This document shows, in pieces, positions 1 to 5,080 of a stretch of 6,068 bases of DNA. This stretch comes from an uncultured bacterium (GTDB lineage Bacteria; Desulfobacterota; Desulfovibrionia; Desulfovibrionales; Desulfovibrionaceae). The notes beneath the pieces are model-generated. The model saw only the letters and a program-made list of their open reading frames with translations. It was not told the origin of the DNA and searched no databases. The position numbers and the translations under genes were made by a program. Within the stretch, counting starts at the first letter, position 1. Every line of letters starts with the position of its first letter. The DNA lies in assembly GCA_905215675.1 (NCBI GenBank), contig CAJMRA010000160.1, positions 1 to 6,068 on the forward strand, given 5' to 3'.

Positions 1-46
1 GAAGGAAACCCCCTTGTGCGCCAGCCAAGGGGGTTTCCTTCCCCCC
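1..46. repeat. Palindromic repeat / bidirectional terminator, copy A (cut by window start)
   Basis: A perfect 16-bp inverted repeat (1-16 with 26-41) encloses a 9-nt loop, followed by a C-run to 46. The core stem CCCCCTTG/CAAGGGGG is followed by TTTCCTT and preceded by AAGGAAA, so on either strand it reads as a GC stem with a U-rich tail, the form of an intrinsic terminator. Its reverse complement matches 5908-5958 over 46 positions with two differences, one of them in the loop. That makes it a member of a repeat family rather than a one-off terminator. The left end is probably truncated by the window edge. It likely ends the transcript of the unseen upstream gene. Confidence 0.7.
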
Positions 47-112
47 GGAAGAACAATAACGTAGTAATAACCCGACCCCGTTCCGCCACCATTTCACATA
101 AAGGAAACAGCG

Positions 113-1588
113 ATGCCTGACGTGTCCATCACCCCGTCGGATCGGGCCTGTGCCCGGCTCTGCATATCCGCCGTTTCCGGCGGCGGCGGCAAGACCCTGC
201 TGTCGCTCGGCCTTGCGGGCGCGCTGCGCGCGGCCGGTCGGGAAGTCGTCCCCTTCAAGAAGGGCCCGGATTATATTGACGCCGCGTGGCTTTCGCTGGC
301 GGCCGGTCGGCCCGCCCGCAATCTGGACCCCTATTTCCTGCCGCCGGAGGAGCTGCGCCGGAATTTTCTGCTCGGCGTGGCCCGCGTCCGGCGGGAACTT
401 GCGCCCGAAAAGCCGGTGCTGGCGCTGCTGGAGGGCAATCGCGGCCTGTACGACGGTCTGGATACGCAGGGCTCCTGCTCCACCGCCGGACTTGCCCGCA
501 CGCTGGCCTGTCCCGTGGTCGTCAGCCTCGACTGCACCAAGATGACCCGCACGGCCGCGGCCCTGCTGTCCGGCCTGACGGCCTTTGAACCGGAAACGCC
601 CATAGCGGGCGTCGTTCTGAATCAGACGGCTTCCAGCCGTCACGAAAGCATTTTGCGCCGGGCCGTCGAGGAATACACCGATCTGACCGTGTTCGGCGCA
701 GTGCCGCGACAGGCGGACAATCCCCTGCCGGAACGGCACATGGGCCTCGCCTCGCTGGCGGGCGATACCCTGACGCCGGAAACGGACCGCACCCTCCAAC
801 GCCTGACGACGCTGATCCGCGACCATGTGGACCTGCGCCGCCTGCTGGAAACCGCCTCGGCGGCTCCCGCCCTGCCGCAGCCCCCGGACAGGACGCCCCG
901 CGCGGCCGCGCAGGACGACGGCCCCCGTCCGCGCATCGGCTACGTGCGGGATGCGGCGCTCTGGTTCTATTATGAGGAAAATCTCGAAGCGCTGGAGCAG
1001 GCAGGGGCCGAACTGACGCGCCTGTCCCTGCTGGACGCGGCGGACTGGCCGTCCATCGACGGCCTGTATCTGGGCGGCGGCTTTCCCGAAGACCGGGCGG
1101 AACAGCTTTCGGCCTCGCCCCATGTGCGCCGCCGCCTGCCCGAACTGGTCGCGGCGGGCCTGCCCGTCTACGCCGAATGCGGCGGCTTCATGATTCTGAC
1201 GCAGGGCCTGCGCAAGGACGGACGGCGCTGGCCGCTGGCCGGGCTGCTCCCCGTCGATGTGGAATTCCACGCCAGACCCCAGGGCCTCGGCTACGTGGAC
1301 GGCCTCCTGTGCCGGGACACGCCCTATTTCCCCGCGGGCACGCGCGTGCGCGGCCATGAATTCCACTATTCCCGCTGCGCGCAGCCGCCCGAACCGCTCC
1401 CGGCCCCGTCGGAACTGTCCATGCGCCTGGAACGCGGCGTCGGCATGGGGCCGCTCTATCCCCGGCAGGACGGGTTCTGTTCCGGCGCGCTCTGGGCGTC
1501 CTACTGCCATATCTTTGCGCCCGCCGTCCCCGGCTGGGCGCCCGCCTTTGTCGCCGCCGCCCGCGCCTTCGCCCGCCGCAGGGTATGA
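113..1588 (+). CDS. cbiA: Cobyrinate a,c-diamide synthase family protein (CbiA/CobB type; possibly DsrN, siroheme amidase)
   Basis: This 491-residue protein is of the family that uses ATP and glutamine to amidate the a and c acetate side chains of cobyrinic acid or related tetrapyrroles in the cytoplasm. The N-terminal half is a dethiobiotin-synthetase-like ATPase: P-loop SGGGGKT (22-28), FKKGPDYID (48-56), EGNRGLYDG (107-115). A Pro/Ala-rich linker lies at about 246-272. The C-terminal half is a class I glutaminase: DGLYLGGGFPE (316-326), nucleophile Cys356 in ECGGFM, GHEFHYS (414-420) and a catalytic His466 in SYCHIF. Length fits the family (about 460-490). The ATG has an AAGGA Shine-Dalgarno 7 nt upstream. 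No other cobalamin gene is in view. In Desulfovibrio a paralogue follows dsrABD and is thought to convert siroheme to siroamide, so DsrN is a real alternative. Family assignment is firm; substrate is open. No clear promoter is seen between 47 and 100. Confidence 0.93.
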   Translation: MPDVSITPSDRACARLCISAVSGGGGKTLLSLGLAGALRAAGREVVPFKKGPDYIDAAWLSLAAGRPARNLDPYFLPPEELRRNFLLGVARVRRELAPEKPVLALLEGNRGLYDGLDTQGSCSTAGLARTLACPVVVSLDCTKMTRTAAALLSGLTAFEPETPIAGVVLNQTASSRHESILRRAVEEYTDLTVFGAVPRQADNPLPERHMGLASLAGDTLTPETDRTLQRLTTLIRDHVDLRRLLETASAAPALPQPPDRTPRAAAQDDGPRPRIGYVRDAALWFYYEENLEALEQAGAELTRLSLLDAADWPSIDGLYLGGGFPEDRAEQLSASPHVRRRLPELVAAGLPVYAECGGFMILTQGLRKDGRRWPLAGLLPVDVEFHARPQGLGYVDGLLCRDTPYFPAGTRVRGHEFHYSRCAQPPEPLPAPSELSMRLERGVGMGPLYPRQDGFCSGALWASYCHIFAPAVPGWAPAFVAAARAFARRRV

Positions 1589-1624
1589 AAAAAGGCCTTC
1601 CGCGACCCTGGACGGCGGAAGGCC
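1588..1624 (-). terminator. Intrinsic terminator for minus-strand transcription, abutting the cbiA stop codon
   Basis: A perfect 10-bp stem (GGCCTTCCGC at 1594-1603 with GCGGAAGGCC at 1615-1624) encloses an 11-nt loop. On the + strand the stem is preceded by six A (1588-1593) and followed by no T-run, so the canonical stem-plus-U-tract order exists only on the minus strand. The A-run shares its first base with the cbiA TGA. It may also stop or stabilise the cbiA mRNA 3' end, but its polarity indicates a minus-strand transcript coming from the 1625-1910 interval. Confidence 0.7.
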
Positions 1625-1657
1625 AGATCCCAGCAGACGCGCACATTGCAGACCGGG

Positions 1658-1676
1658 ACATATCACAATGATATGT
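1658..1676. promoter_or_regulatory. Perfect inverted repeat ACATATCA-CAA-TGATATGT
   Basis: Two perfect 8-bp arms are separated by 3 bp, AT-rich in a GC-rich setting, with partly complementary GGG/CCC flanks. It could be an operator for a dimeric regulator or a hairpin just before the minus-strand terminator. The distance to the tunR promoter (about 240 bp) argues against simple autoregulation of tunR from this site. Confidence 0.35.
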
Positions 1677-1719
1677 AATCCCCTCCCCGACCTGCCAAGT
1701 CTACGGGAATCATTGTGGC

Positions 1720-1815
1720 CATGATCCGTCTCTTCTTGCCGCCCCACAGCCACAGCGGCTTGCGGCAAGACTGACGAGAGAGAGTTACGGGCGATACGAA
1801 GACGACGCGATCATG
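1720..1815. other. Nested inverted repeats, potential structured RNA element
   Basis: An outer pairing CATGATC (1720-1726)/GATCATG (1809-1815) is extended by CGTC (1727-1730)/GACG (1804-1807). Inside lies a 9-bp stem TCTTGCCGC (1734-1742)/GCGGCAAGA (1762-1770) whose loop contains AGCC/GGCT. Pairing holds on either strand. By context it would be transcribed on the minus strand. No match to a riboswitch or RNA class that I know. Confidence 0.3.
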
Positions 1816-1911
1816 ACCAACACTCTCGAAATATGCGAAAGGCATCCCCGCGCGGCAGCTCCGGCCTCCGGGCCGGAATGCGCGCTCCCTGTGTTCCGCC
1901 TTCCAATTAGA

Positions 1912-1940
1912 TTGAATTTTTATAAAGTCAATATTAAAAT
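1912..1940 (+). promoter_or_regulatory. Sigma-70 type promoter for tunR-moaC-lgt
   Basis: TTGAAT (1912-1917), a 17-bp spacer, then TAAAAT (1935-1940), in the only strongly AT-rich stretch (about 1905-1975) of the window. Expected start is near 1947, giving a leader of about 174 nt before the tunR ATG. The -10 overlaps the -35 of the minus-strand promoter candidate, so the two would compete for polymerase. Two direct repeats of the form AA(G/T)GTCAA, 14 bp apart (about 1924-1931 and 1938-1945), sit over this region and could be operator elements. Confidence 0.55.
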
Positions 1941-1945
1941 GTCAA
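1919..1945 (-). promoter_or_regulatory. Candidate divergent promoter on the minus strand
   Basis: On the minus strand a perfect TTGACA (complement of 1940-1945) is followed either by TATAAA at a 15-bp spacing (complement of 1919-1924) or by TAAAAA at 17 bp (complement of 1917-1922). Predicted start is near 1908-1912. The perfect -35 and the minus-polarity terminator at 1588-1624 support each other. Spacing is not ideal for the best -10, and AT-rich DNA yields such matches by chance. Confidence 0.4.
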
Positions 1946-1946
1946 G

Positions 1947-2120
1947 ACCAATTCAGGGCGTCCGCACAAATTTTTTTTGCCGCCCCCGCCCCGCCGTCCT
2001 CGTCCCGCCGCTTCCGCCTGCCGCCGGGGCTTGCGCTGGAGGGGCATCCTTGCATACAACGGCAAAACCACACAGCAACGCATGCGGGGCGGCCTGCCCC
2101 CATGCAGGACGGGACCATTC
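1947..2120 (+). other. Long leader upstream of tunR with hairpin next to the ribosome site
   Basis: The interval has no convincing gene. A run of eight T (1971-1978) lacks a stable preceding hairpin, so it is not a clear terminator. A stem-loop (GCATG 2080-2084 and GGGG 2086-2089 with CCCC 2097-2100 and CATGC 2101-2105, loop CGGCCTG) ends directly before the tunR Shine-Dalgarno AGGACGGGA (2106-2114). An alternative pairing of TCCTTGCAT (2047-2055) with ATGCAGGA (2102-2109), one T bulged, would cover that site. GGAGGGG (2038-2044) precedes a TTG at 2050 that opens a 24-codon frame whose TGA overlaps the tunR ATG. I know no riboswitch class that matches. Confidence 0.35.
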
Positions 2121-3266
2121 ATGAAACAGACTTCCGACAACGCCCGCCTCACCGCGCTCTGGCACGACTTGTCCAGCGAGGATCGCCAGTGGCTGCGCCA
2201 GAAACTGCTGCGCCACAACGCGGCGGGCGTCTGGAGCGACGACGGCTGCCTTGACGCGGCGGAAATGCGCGCCGCCGAAACGTGGTTTCACGACCGGGCC
2301 GCCGCGGCGCTCTCGGGACGGGAAAAAACCTCCCGCCTCCGGCTGTGGCTGGTTTTCATGCTTCTGCGCCATGCCGGGCTGCGCTGGGTGGAAGTGGAGC
2401 AGCTGCGCCGCGAAGACGTGAACCTCGTCTCCCAGTGCATCCGCATCACCGGCGCGCATGCGCGGGACGTGCCCCTTTCTCCCATGGTGGCCGCGCAGCT
2501 GGGAACGGTGCTGGACGATCCCTCCGGCATGGGCGCATCCCTGCTGCCTGTGGAATATGACGCCAGTCATATCCGCCGCAATCTGCAACGCTGCGGGCAG
2601 GAATGCGGCCTGCCCCGCGGTCTGCTGACCGCGCGCGGCCTGCGCCGCAGTCGCGGGCTGGAACTGCGGCGACAGGGACTGCCCGATCTCGTGGTGGACG
2701 CCTTTCTGGGGCGTCCGCGCCACGGCGGCGACATCATCCGCCATGATCCGCGCAACGTGGCCCGGCTGCTGCGCGACAGCATCCAGCGCGGCGGGCTGAC
2801 GCGCAGCAGCGCGCGCAATGTGACCCACGGCCGCATCGAGGCCCTGACGCCGCGCGGTATCCTTGTCTGCGTCAGCCTGAGCTGCCCGGGGGAACTGCGT
2901 CTCGACGCCGTCATCACCGACGCCAGCCGCCGCCGTCTCGGTCTGGAGCCCGGCGGGCTGGTCTGCGCCGGCGTCAAGGCTCCCTGGGTGGAGCTGGCCC
3001 CGGCGGGGCTGCCCCTGCCCCCCGCCGTCGGGCTGGGGGCGTCCGTCGGCGTGCCCCAGAACATCTTTCACGCGCAGGTCGTCGATCTGCGCGGCGACGA
3101 CGACGTGGTGGAAGCCGTGGTACGGCTTCCGCACGGCGGCGAATGGTGCGCCGTCCGTTACAGGGCCGAGGACCCCTTCTGCTCCGACCTGCGGGAAGGC
3201 GACGCCGTGCAGGTGCGCGTCAGCGCCTCCGCCGTCATCCTGAGCAGCCTCGATCCCGTCGCCTGA
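2121..3266 (+). CDS. tunR: TunR-type tungstate/molybdate-responsive regulator (XerC/D-like DNA-binding domain plus two MOP/TOBE domains)
   Basis: This 381-residue protein is predicted to be a cytoplasmic transcription factor. Residues about 70-220 resemble the tyrosine-recombinase catalytic domain: RHAGLRWVEVEQLRREDV (83-100) keeps the box I Arg88, and RGLRRSRG (172-179) through LGRPR (196-200) corresponds to the HxLRH...LGH region. Arg175 is kept, but the histidines are replaced by Arg172 and Arg198, and the nucleophilic Tyr position is Arg207, so recombination activity should be absent. The C-terminal part is a double MOP unit. The first has SSARN (229-233) and KAPWVEL (286-292), the oxyanion-binding signature seen in ModE. 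The second spans about 312-377. TunR proteins control molybdate/tungstate transport genes in sulfate reducers. ATG 2121 is chosen because a TTG start at 1977 would add an atypical Pro/Arg-rich segment encoded by leader DNA. moaC follows after 49 bp. Confidence 0.87.
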   Translation: MKQTSDNARLTALWHDLSSEDRQWLRQKLLRHNAAGVWSDDGCLDAAEMRAAETWFHDRAAAALSGREKTSRLRLWLVFMLLRHAGLRWVEVEQLRREDVNLVSQCIRITGAHARDVPLSPMVAAQLGTVLDDPSGMGASLLPVEYDASHIRRNLQRCGQECGLPRGLLTARGLRRSRGLELRRQGLPDLVVDAFLGRPRHGGDIIRHDPRNVARLLRDSIQRGGLTRSSARNVTHGRIEALTPRGILVCVSLSCPGELRLDAVITDASRRRLGLEPGGLVCAGVKAPWVELAPAGLPLPPAVGLGASVGVPQNIFHAQVVDLRGDDDVVEAVVRLPHGGEWCAVRYRAEDPFCSDLREGDAVQVRVSASAVILSSLDPVA

Positions 3267-3315
3267 TCCCCAAAACGCAACCGCCTCTCCGTCCCGGAGG
3301 GGCCGGGAGACACGC

Positions 3316-3801
3316 ATGACTTCCTTCTCTCATCTGGACAAGGACGGCGGCCTGAACATGGTGGACGTATCCGCCAAGCCCGCCACCAAACGCATCGCCG
3401 TGGCCGAAGCCGTGGTGGAGCTGGCCCCGGAAACACTCGACCTGCTCAAGCGCGCGGCGCTGCCCAAGGGCGACGTGCTGACCTGCGCCAAGGTGGCGGG
3501 CATCATGGCCGCCAAACGGACCGCCGAGCTGATTCCGCTCTGCCACCCCCTGAGCCTGAACCGCGTCGATGTCCGCTTCGACATCATCGACACGCCGCCC
3601 CGCGTCCGCATCGAGACGGAAGCCGTCACCACAGGGCCCACCGGCGTGGAAATGGAAGCCGTCATTGCCGCCCAGATTGCCGCCGCCACCATCTACGACA
3701 TGTGCAAGGCGGTTCAGCGCGACATCATCATCAACCGCGTCCGGCTCCTGCGCAAGGAAGGCGGCAAGAGCGGCCTTTTCCAGGCGCCCGCGCTGGACTA
3801 G
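3316..3801 (+). CDS. moaC: Cyclic pyranopterin monophosphate synthase MoaC
   Basis: This 161-residue cytoplasmic enzyme, acting after MoaA, converts 3',8-cyclo-7,8-dihydro-GTP to cyclic pyranopterin monophosphate, the first pterin of molybdenum/tungsten cofactor synthesis. Family landmarks are all present: FSHLD (4-8), MVDVSAKPATKR (15-26), Lys51, the AGIMAAKRT block (61-69), ELIPLCHPL (71-79) with His77, TTGPTGVEMEA (105-115) and YDMCKA (127-132) with Asp128 and Lys131. These active-site positions fall at the same numbers as in the E. coli protein. Length is normal. GGGAG lies about 6 nt before the ATG, and a 7-bp stem (CCTCTCC/GGAGGGG, loop GTCCC) lies just upstream of it. Position directly after tunR suggests the gene is co-transcribed with the tungstate/molybdate sensor. 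No moaA, moaD or moaE is in view. Confidence 0.96.
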   Translation: MTSFSHLDKDGGLNMVDVSAKPATKRIAVAEAVVELAPETLDLLKRAALPKGDVLTCAKVAGIMAAKRTAELIPLCHPLSLNRVDVRFDIIDTPPRVRIETEAVTTGPTGVEMEAVIAAQIAAATIYDMCKAVQRDIIINRVRLLRKEGGKSGLFQAPALD

Positions 3802-3825
3802 GATCCGCCGTACAGGAATCCCCTC

Positions 3826-4611
3826 ATGCAGTATCCGCATATCGATCCCGTCGCCCTCAACCTCGGTTCCTTTGAACTGCGCTGGTACGGCCTGATGTAT
3901 CTCGTCGCCTTCGGCGTCGGCTGGATTCTGGCCCGCCGCCGCGCCCGGCGCTGTCCGGGCTGGAGCCCCGAGGATGTGGACGACCTCCAGACATACGTCA
4001 TGGTGGGCATCATTCTCGGGGCGCGGCTGGGCTATGTGCTGTTCTACGATCTGCCCGCCTATATCCGCGATCCCGCCGAAATCCTGCGCGTCTGGAACGG
4101 CGGCATGTCCTTCCACGGCGGCCTGCTGGGCGTGCTGGCGGCCTTCTGGTACTTCGCGCGCACCCGCCGCCGAAGCTTCTGGGACGTCGCCGACTTCATC
4201 GCCCCCATGATTCCGCAGGGTCTGTTCTGGGGGCGCATCGGCAACTTCATCAACGGCGAACTCTGGGGCAAGCCCTCGGATGTTCCGTGGGCCATGGTCT
4301 TTCCCACGGGCGGCCCGCTCCCCCGCCATCCCTCGCAGCTCTATGAAGCCGCGCTGGAAGGCCTGCTGCTGTTCGCGATTCTCTGGATCTACGCCTCCAG
4401 ACCCCGCAAGCGGGGCGCGGTGGCGGGGCTCTTTGCGCTCGGCTACGGCCTGTGCCGCTTTGCCGTGGAATTCGTGCGCGTCCCGGATGCCCAGCTCGGC
4501 TATCTTGCCTTCGGCTGGCTCACCATGGGACAACTGCTGTGCATTCCGCTCATCGGCGTGGGACTCTGGCTTCTGCTGCGCCCCGCGCCTGTCAGTGCGC
4601 AGGGGAATTGA
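3826..4611 (+). CDS. lgt: Phosphatidylglycerol--prolipoprotein diacylglyceryl transferase Lgt
   Basis: This 261-residue integral inner-membrane enzyme transfers diacylglycerol from phosphatidylglycerol to the lipobox cysteine of prolipoproteins, the first step of lipoprotein maturation. Hallmarks: RWYG (19-22), GARLGYVLFY (65-74), GGMSFHGGL (92-100) with the essential-type His97, GRIGNFINGE (136-145) containing the Lgt signature Arg137 and Glu145, HPSQLYEA (168-175), and RFAVEFVRVPD (211-221) near the C-terminal helices. About seven hydrophobic segments are visible (roughly 20-36, 57-74, 98-111, 121-134, 176-190, 199-213, 232-251). It starts 24 bp after the moaC stop with AGGAA 7 nt before ATG, so it is probably in the same transcript. 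The link to the molybdenum genes looks positional rather than functional. Confidence 0.96.
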   Translation: MQYPHIDPVALNLGSFELRWYGLMYLVAFGVGWILARRRARRCPGWSPEDVDDLQTYVMVGIILGARLGYVLFYDLPAYIRDPAEILRVWNGGMSFHGGLLGVLAAFWYFARTRRRSFWDVADFIAPMIPQGLFWGRIGNFINGELWGKPSDVPWAMVFPTGGPLPRHPSQLYEAALEGLLLFAILWIYASRPRKRGAVAGLFALGYGLCRFAVEFVRVPDAQLGYLAFGWLTMGQLLCIPLIGVGLWLLLRPAPVSAQGN

Positions 4612-4628
4612 CAGCGGAGCCTTTTTTT
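4568..4628 (+). terminator. Compound intrinsic terminator ending the tunR-moaC-lgt transcript
   Basis: A lower stem pairs 4568-4578 with 4612-4621 (about 10 bp, one bulged T and one G-U pair) and directly abuts seven T (4622-4628). An upper stem CCCCGCGC (4581-4588) pairs with GCGC-A-GGGG (4597-4605) around loop CTGTCAGT. Most of the structure lies inside the last codons of lgt, with the stop codon within the hairpin. Stem plus T7 has the right polarity for + strand termination. Confidence 0.65.
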
Positions 4629-4787
4629 GTAAACTTTTCGGCGTCCATTTTTCATGAAACGCGGCCTTTCCGGGCCGCGCCCGTCCGCGCCCGCACGGGC
4701 CGGATGCCCGGGACGGGGCCGCTTCCTTGCGCCCTGTCCCGGCGTCGCATATTTCGACACATCATCCCGGAACAAAGGAAATATCTC
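4629..4787 (+). other. Structured GC-rich leader/promoter region of infA
   Basis: There is no gene here. The region holds the palindrome TTTCATGAAA (4650-4659), a 7-bp hairpin CGCGGCC/GGCCGCG (4660-4666 with 4673-4679) and a second stem CCCGTCC/GGACGGG (4680-4686 with 4711-4717). After the upstream terminator infA needs its own promoter. Weak candidates are TTGTAA (4627-4632) with TTTCAT (4650-4655) and TTGCGC (4727-4732) with TATTTC (4750-4755), both at 17 bp. Neither is convincing. If the first is used, the mRNA would carry both hairpins upstream of the ribosome site. Confidence 0.3.
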
Positions 4788-5006
4788 ATGGCGAAAGAAG
4801 GTTCCATCGAAGTTGACGGCGTCGTGCAGGAAGCCCTGCCCAACGCCATGTTCCGCGTCGAGCTGGAAAACGGGCACGAAGTGCTGGCCCATATTTCCGG
4901 CAAGATGCGCAAATTCTATATCCGCATTCTGCCCGGCGACCGCGTCAAGGTGGAGCTTTCCCCCTACGATCTGAGCCGCGGCCGCATCACCTACCGCATG
5001 AAGTAA
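4788..5006 (+). CDS. infA: Translation initiation factor IF-1
   Basis: This 72-residue single OB-fold protein binds the A site of the 30S subunit and works with IF-2 and IF-3 in start-codon selection. It aligns end to end with the bacterial family: MAKEGSIEVDG (1-11), the near-invariant PNAMFRVELENGHEV (18-32), AHISGKMRKFYIRILPGD (34-51) and ELSPYDLSRGRITYR (56-70). Length is exactly typical. An AAAGGA Shine-Dalgarno sits about 8 nt before the ATG. The preceding terminator implies an independent transcript. infA here is away from the ribosomal-protein cluster where it often lies; a second genomic copy cannot be excluded from the window. Confidence 0.97.
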   Translation: MAKEGSIEVDGVVQEALPNAMFRVELENGHEVLAHISGKMRKFYIRILPGDRVKVELSPYDLSRGRITYRMK

Positions 5007-5027
5007 ACCGGCGTTTCCGCGCCTGCC

Positions 5028-5062
5028 GGTCCCGGCAACGGCCCGTCCGGGCTTCCGGGACC
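5028..5062 (+). other. Stable hairpin downstream of infA, competing with a second stem
   Basis: GGTCCCGG (5028-5035) pairs perfectly with CCGGGACC (5055-5062), and an inner GCCC/GGGC stem (5041-5044 with 5049-5052) has loop GTCC. A different stem, ACCGGC (5007-5012) with GCCGGT (5025-5030), shares bases 5028-5030, so the two exclude each other. No T-run follows, so it is not a canonical terminator. It may protect the infA 3' end. Confidence 0.35.
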
Positions 5063-5080
5063 TTCAGACGTCGGCAACAG

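Larger units (their letters stand above)
1588..1911 (-). ncRNA. Candidate minus-strand transcript (~320 nt sRNA or small-protein mRNA)
   Basis: This is inferred from two signals: a minus-strand promoter candidate at 1919-1945 and a minus-polarity intrinsic terminator at 1588-1624, with no convincing gene between. The interval is rich in inverted repeats: 1850-1885 (TCCGGCC/GGCCGGA hairpin with outer GCGCG/CGCGC), 1720-1726 with 1809-1815 (CATGATC/GATCATG), 1734-1742 with 1762-1770 (9 bp), and 1658-1676. I do not recognise a known RNA family. A 60-codon minus reading frame (1845 to 1663, Met-Pro-Phe start, containing CRKPLWLWGGKKRR) lies inside. It has no well-spaced Shine-Dalgarno and much lower third-position GC than the surrounding genes, so a non-coding RNA is favoured. 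Ends are approximate. Confidence 0.33.

Noticed and set aside
47..112. Cobalamin riboswitch before the CbiA gene
   Set aside because: Only 66 nt lie between the hairpin and the start codon, too short for the class, and no B12-box-like sequence is seen.
1663..1845. 60-codon minus-strand frame as a confident gene
   Set aside because: There is no well-spaced Shine-Dalgarno and third-position GC is much lower than in neighbouring genes. It is kept only as an alternative reading of the minus-strand transcript.
1977..2120. N-terminal extension of TunR from a TTG at 1977
   Set aside because: The added residues are Pro/Arg-rich translation of leader DNA, and no ribosome site supports that start. 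ATG 2121 has AGGACGGGA upstream.
1941..2120. Moco/Tuco riboswitch before tunR-moaC
   Set aside because: The leader is the right size, but I cannot find the conserved core of that RNA. Pairings seen are simple hairpins. A covariance search would settle it.
1813..2124. 103-codon + strand frame ending in the tunR start codon
   Set aside because: It crosses the AT-rich promoter island, has no ribosome site at its ATG, and has low-complexity Pro/Ala/Arg content. Only its last 24 codons, after a good ribosome site, are worth a note.
1953..3317. Long minus-strand open frame (454 codons) opposite tunR
   Set aside because: Shadow frame of GC-rich coding DNA on the other strand. It shows no recognisable domain and runs across the AT-rich promoter side, while tunR carries clear family motifs.
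3235..4533. Long minus-strand open frame (432 codons) opposite moaC and lgt
   Set aside because: It spans two well-conserved + strand genes and has His/Gly/Ala-rich composition typical of antisense frames in GC-rich genomes.
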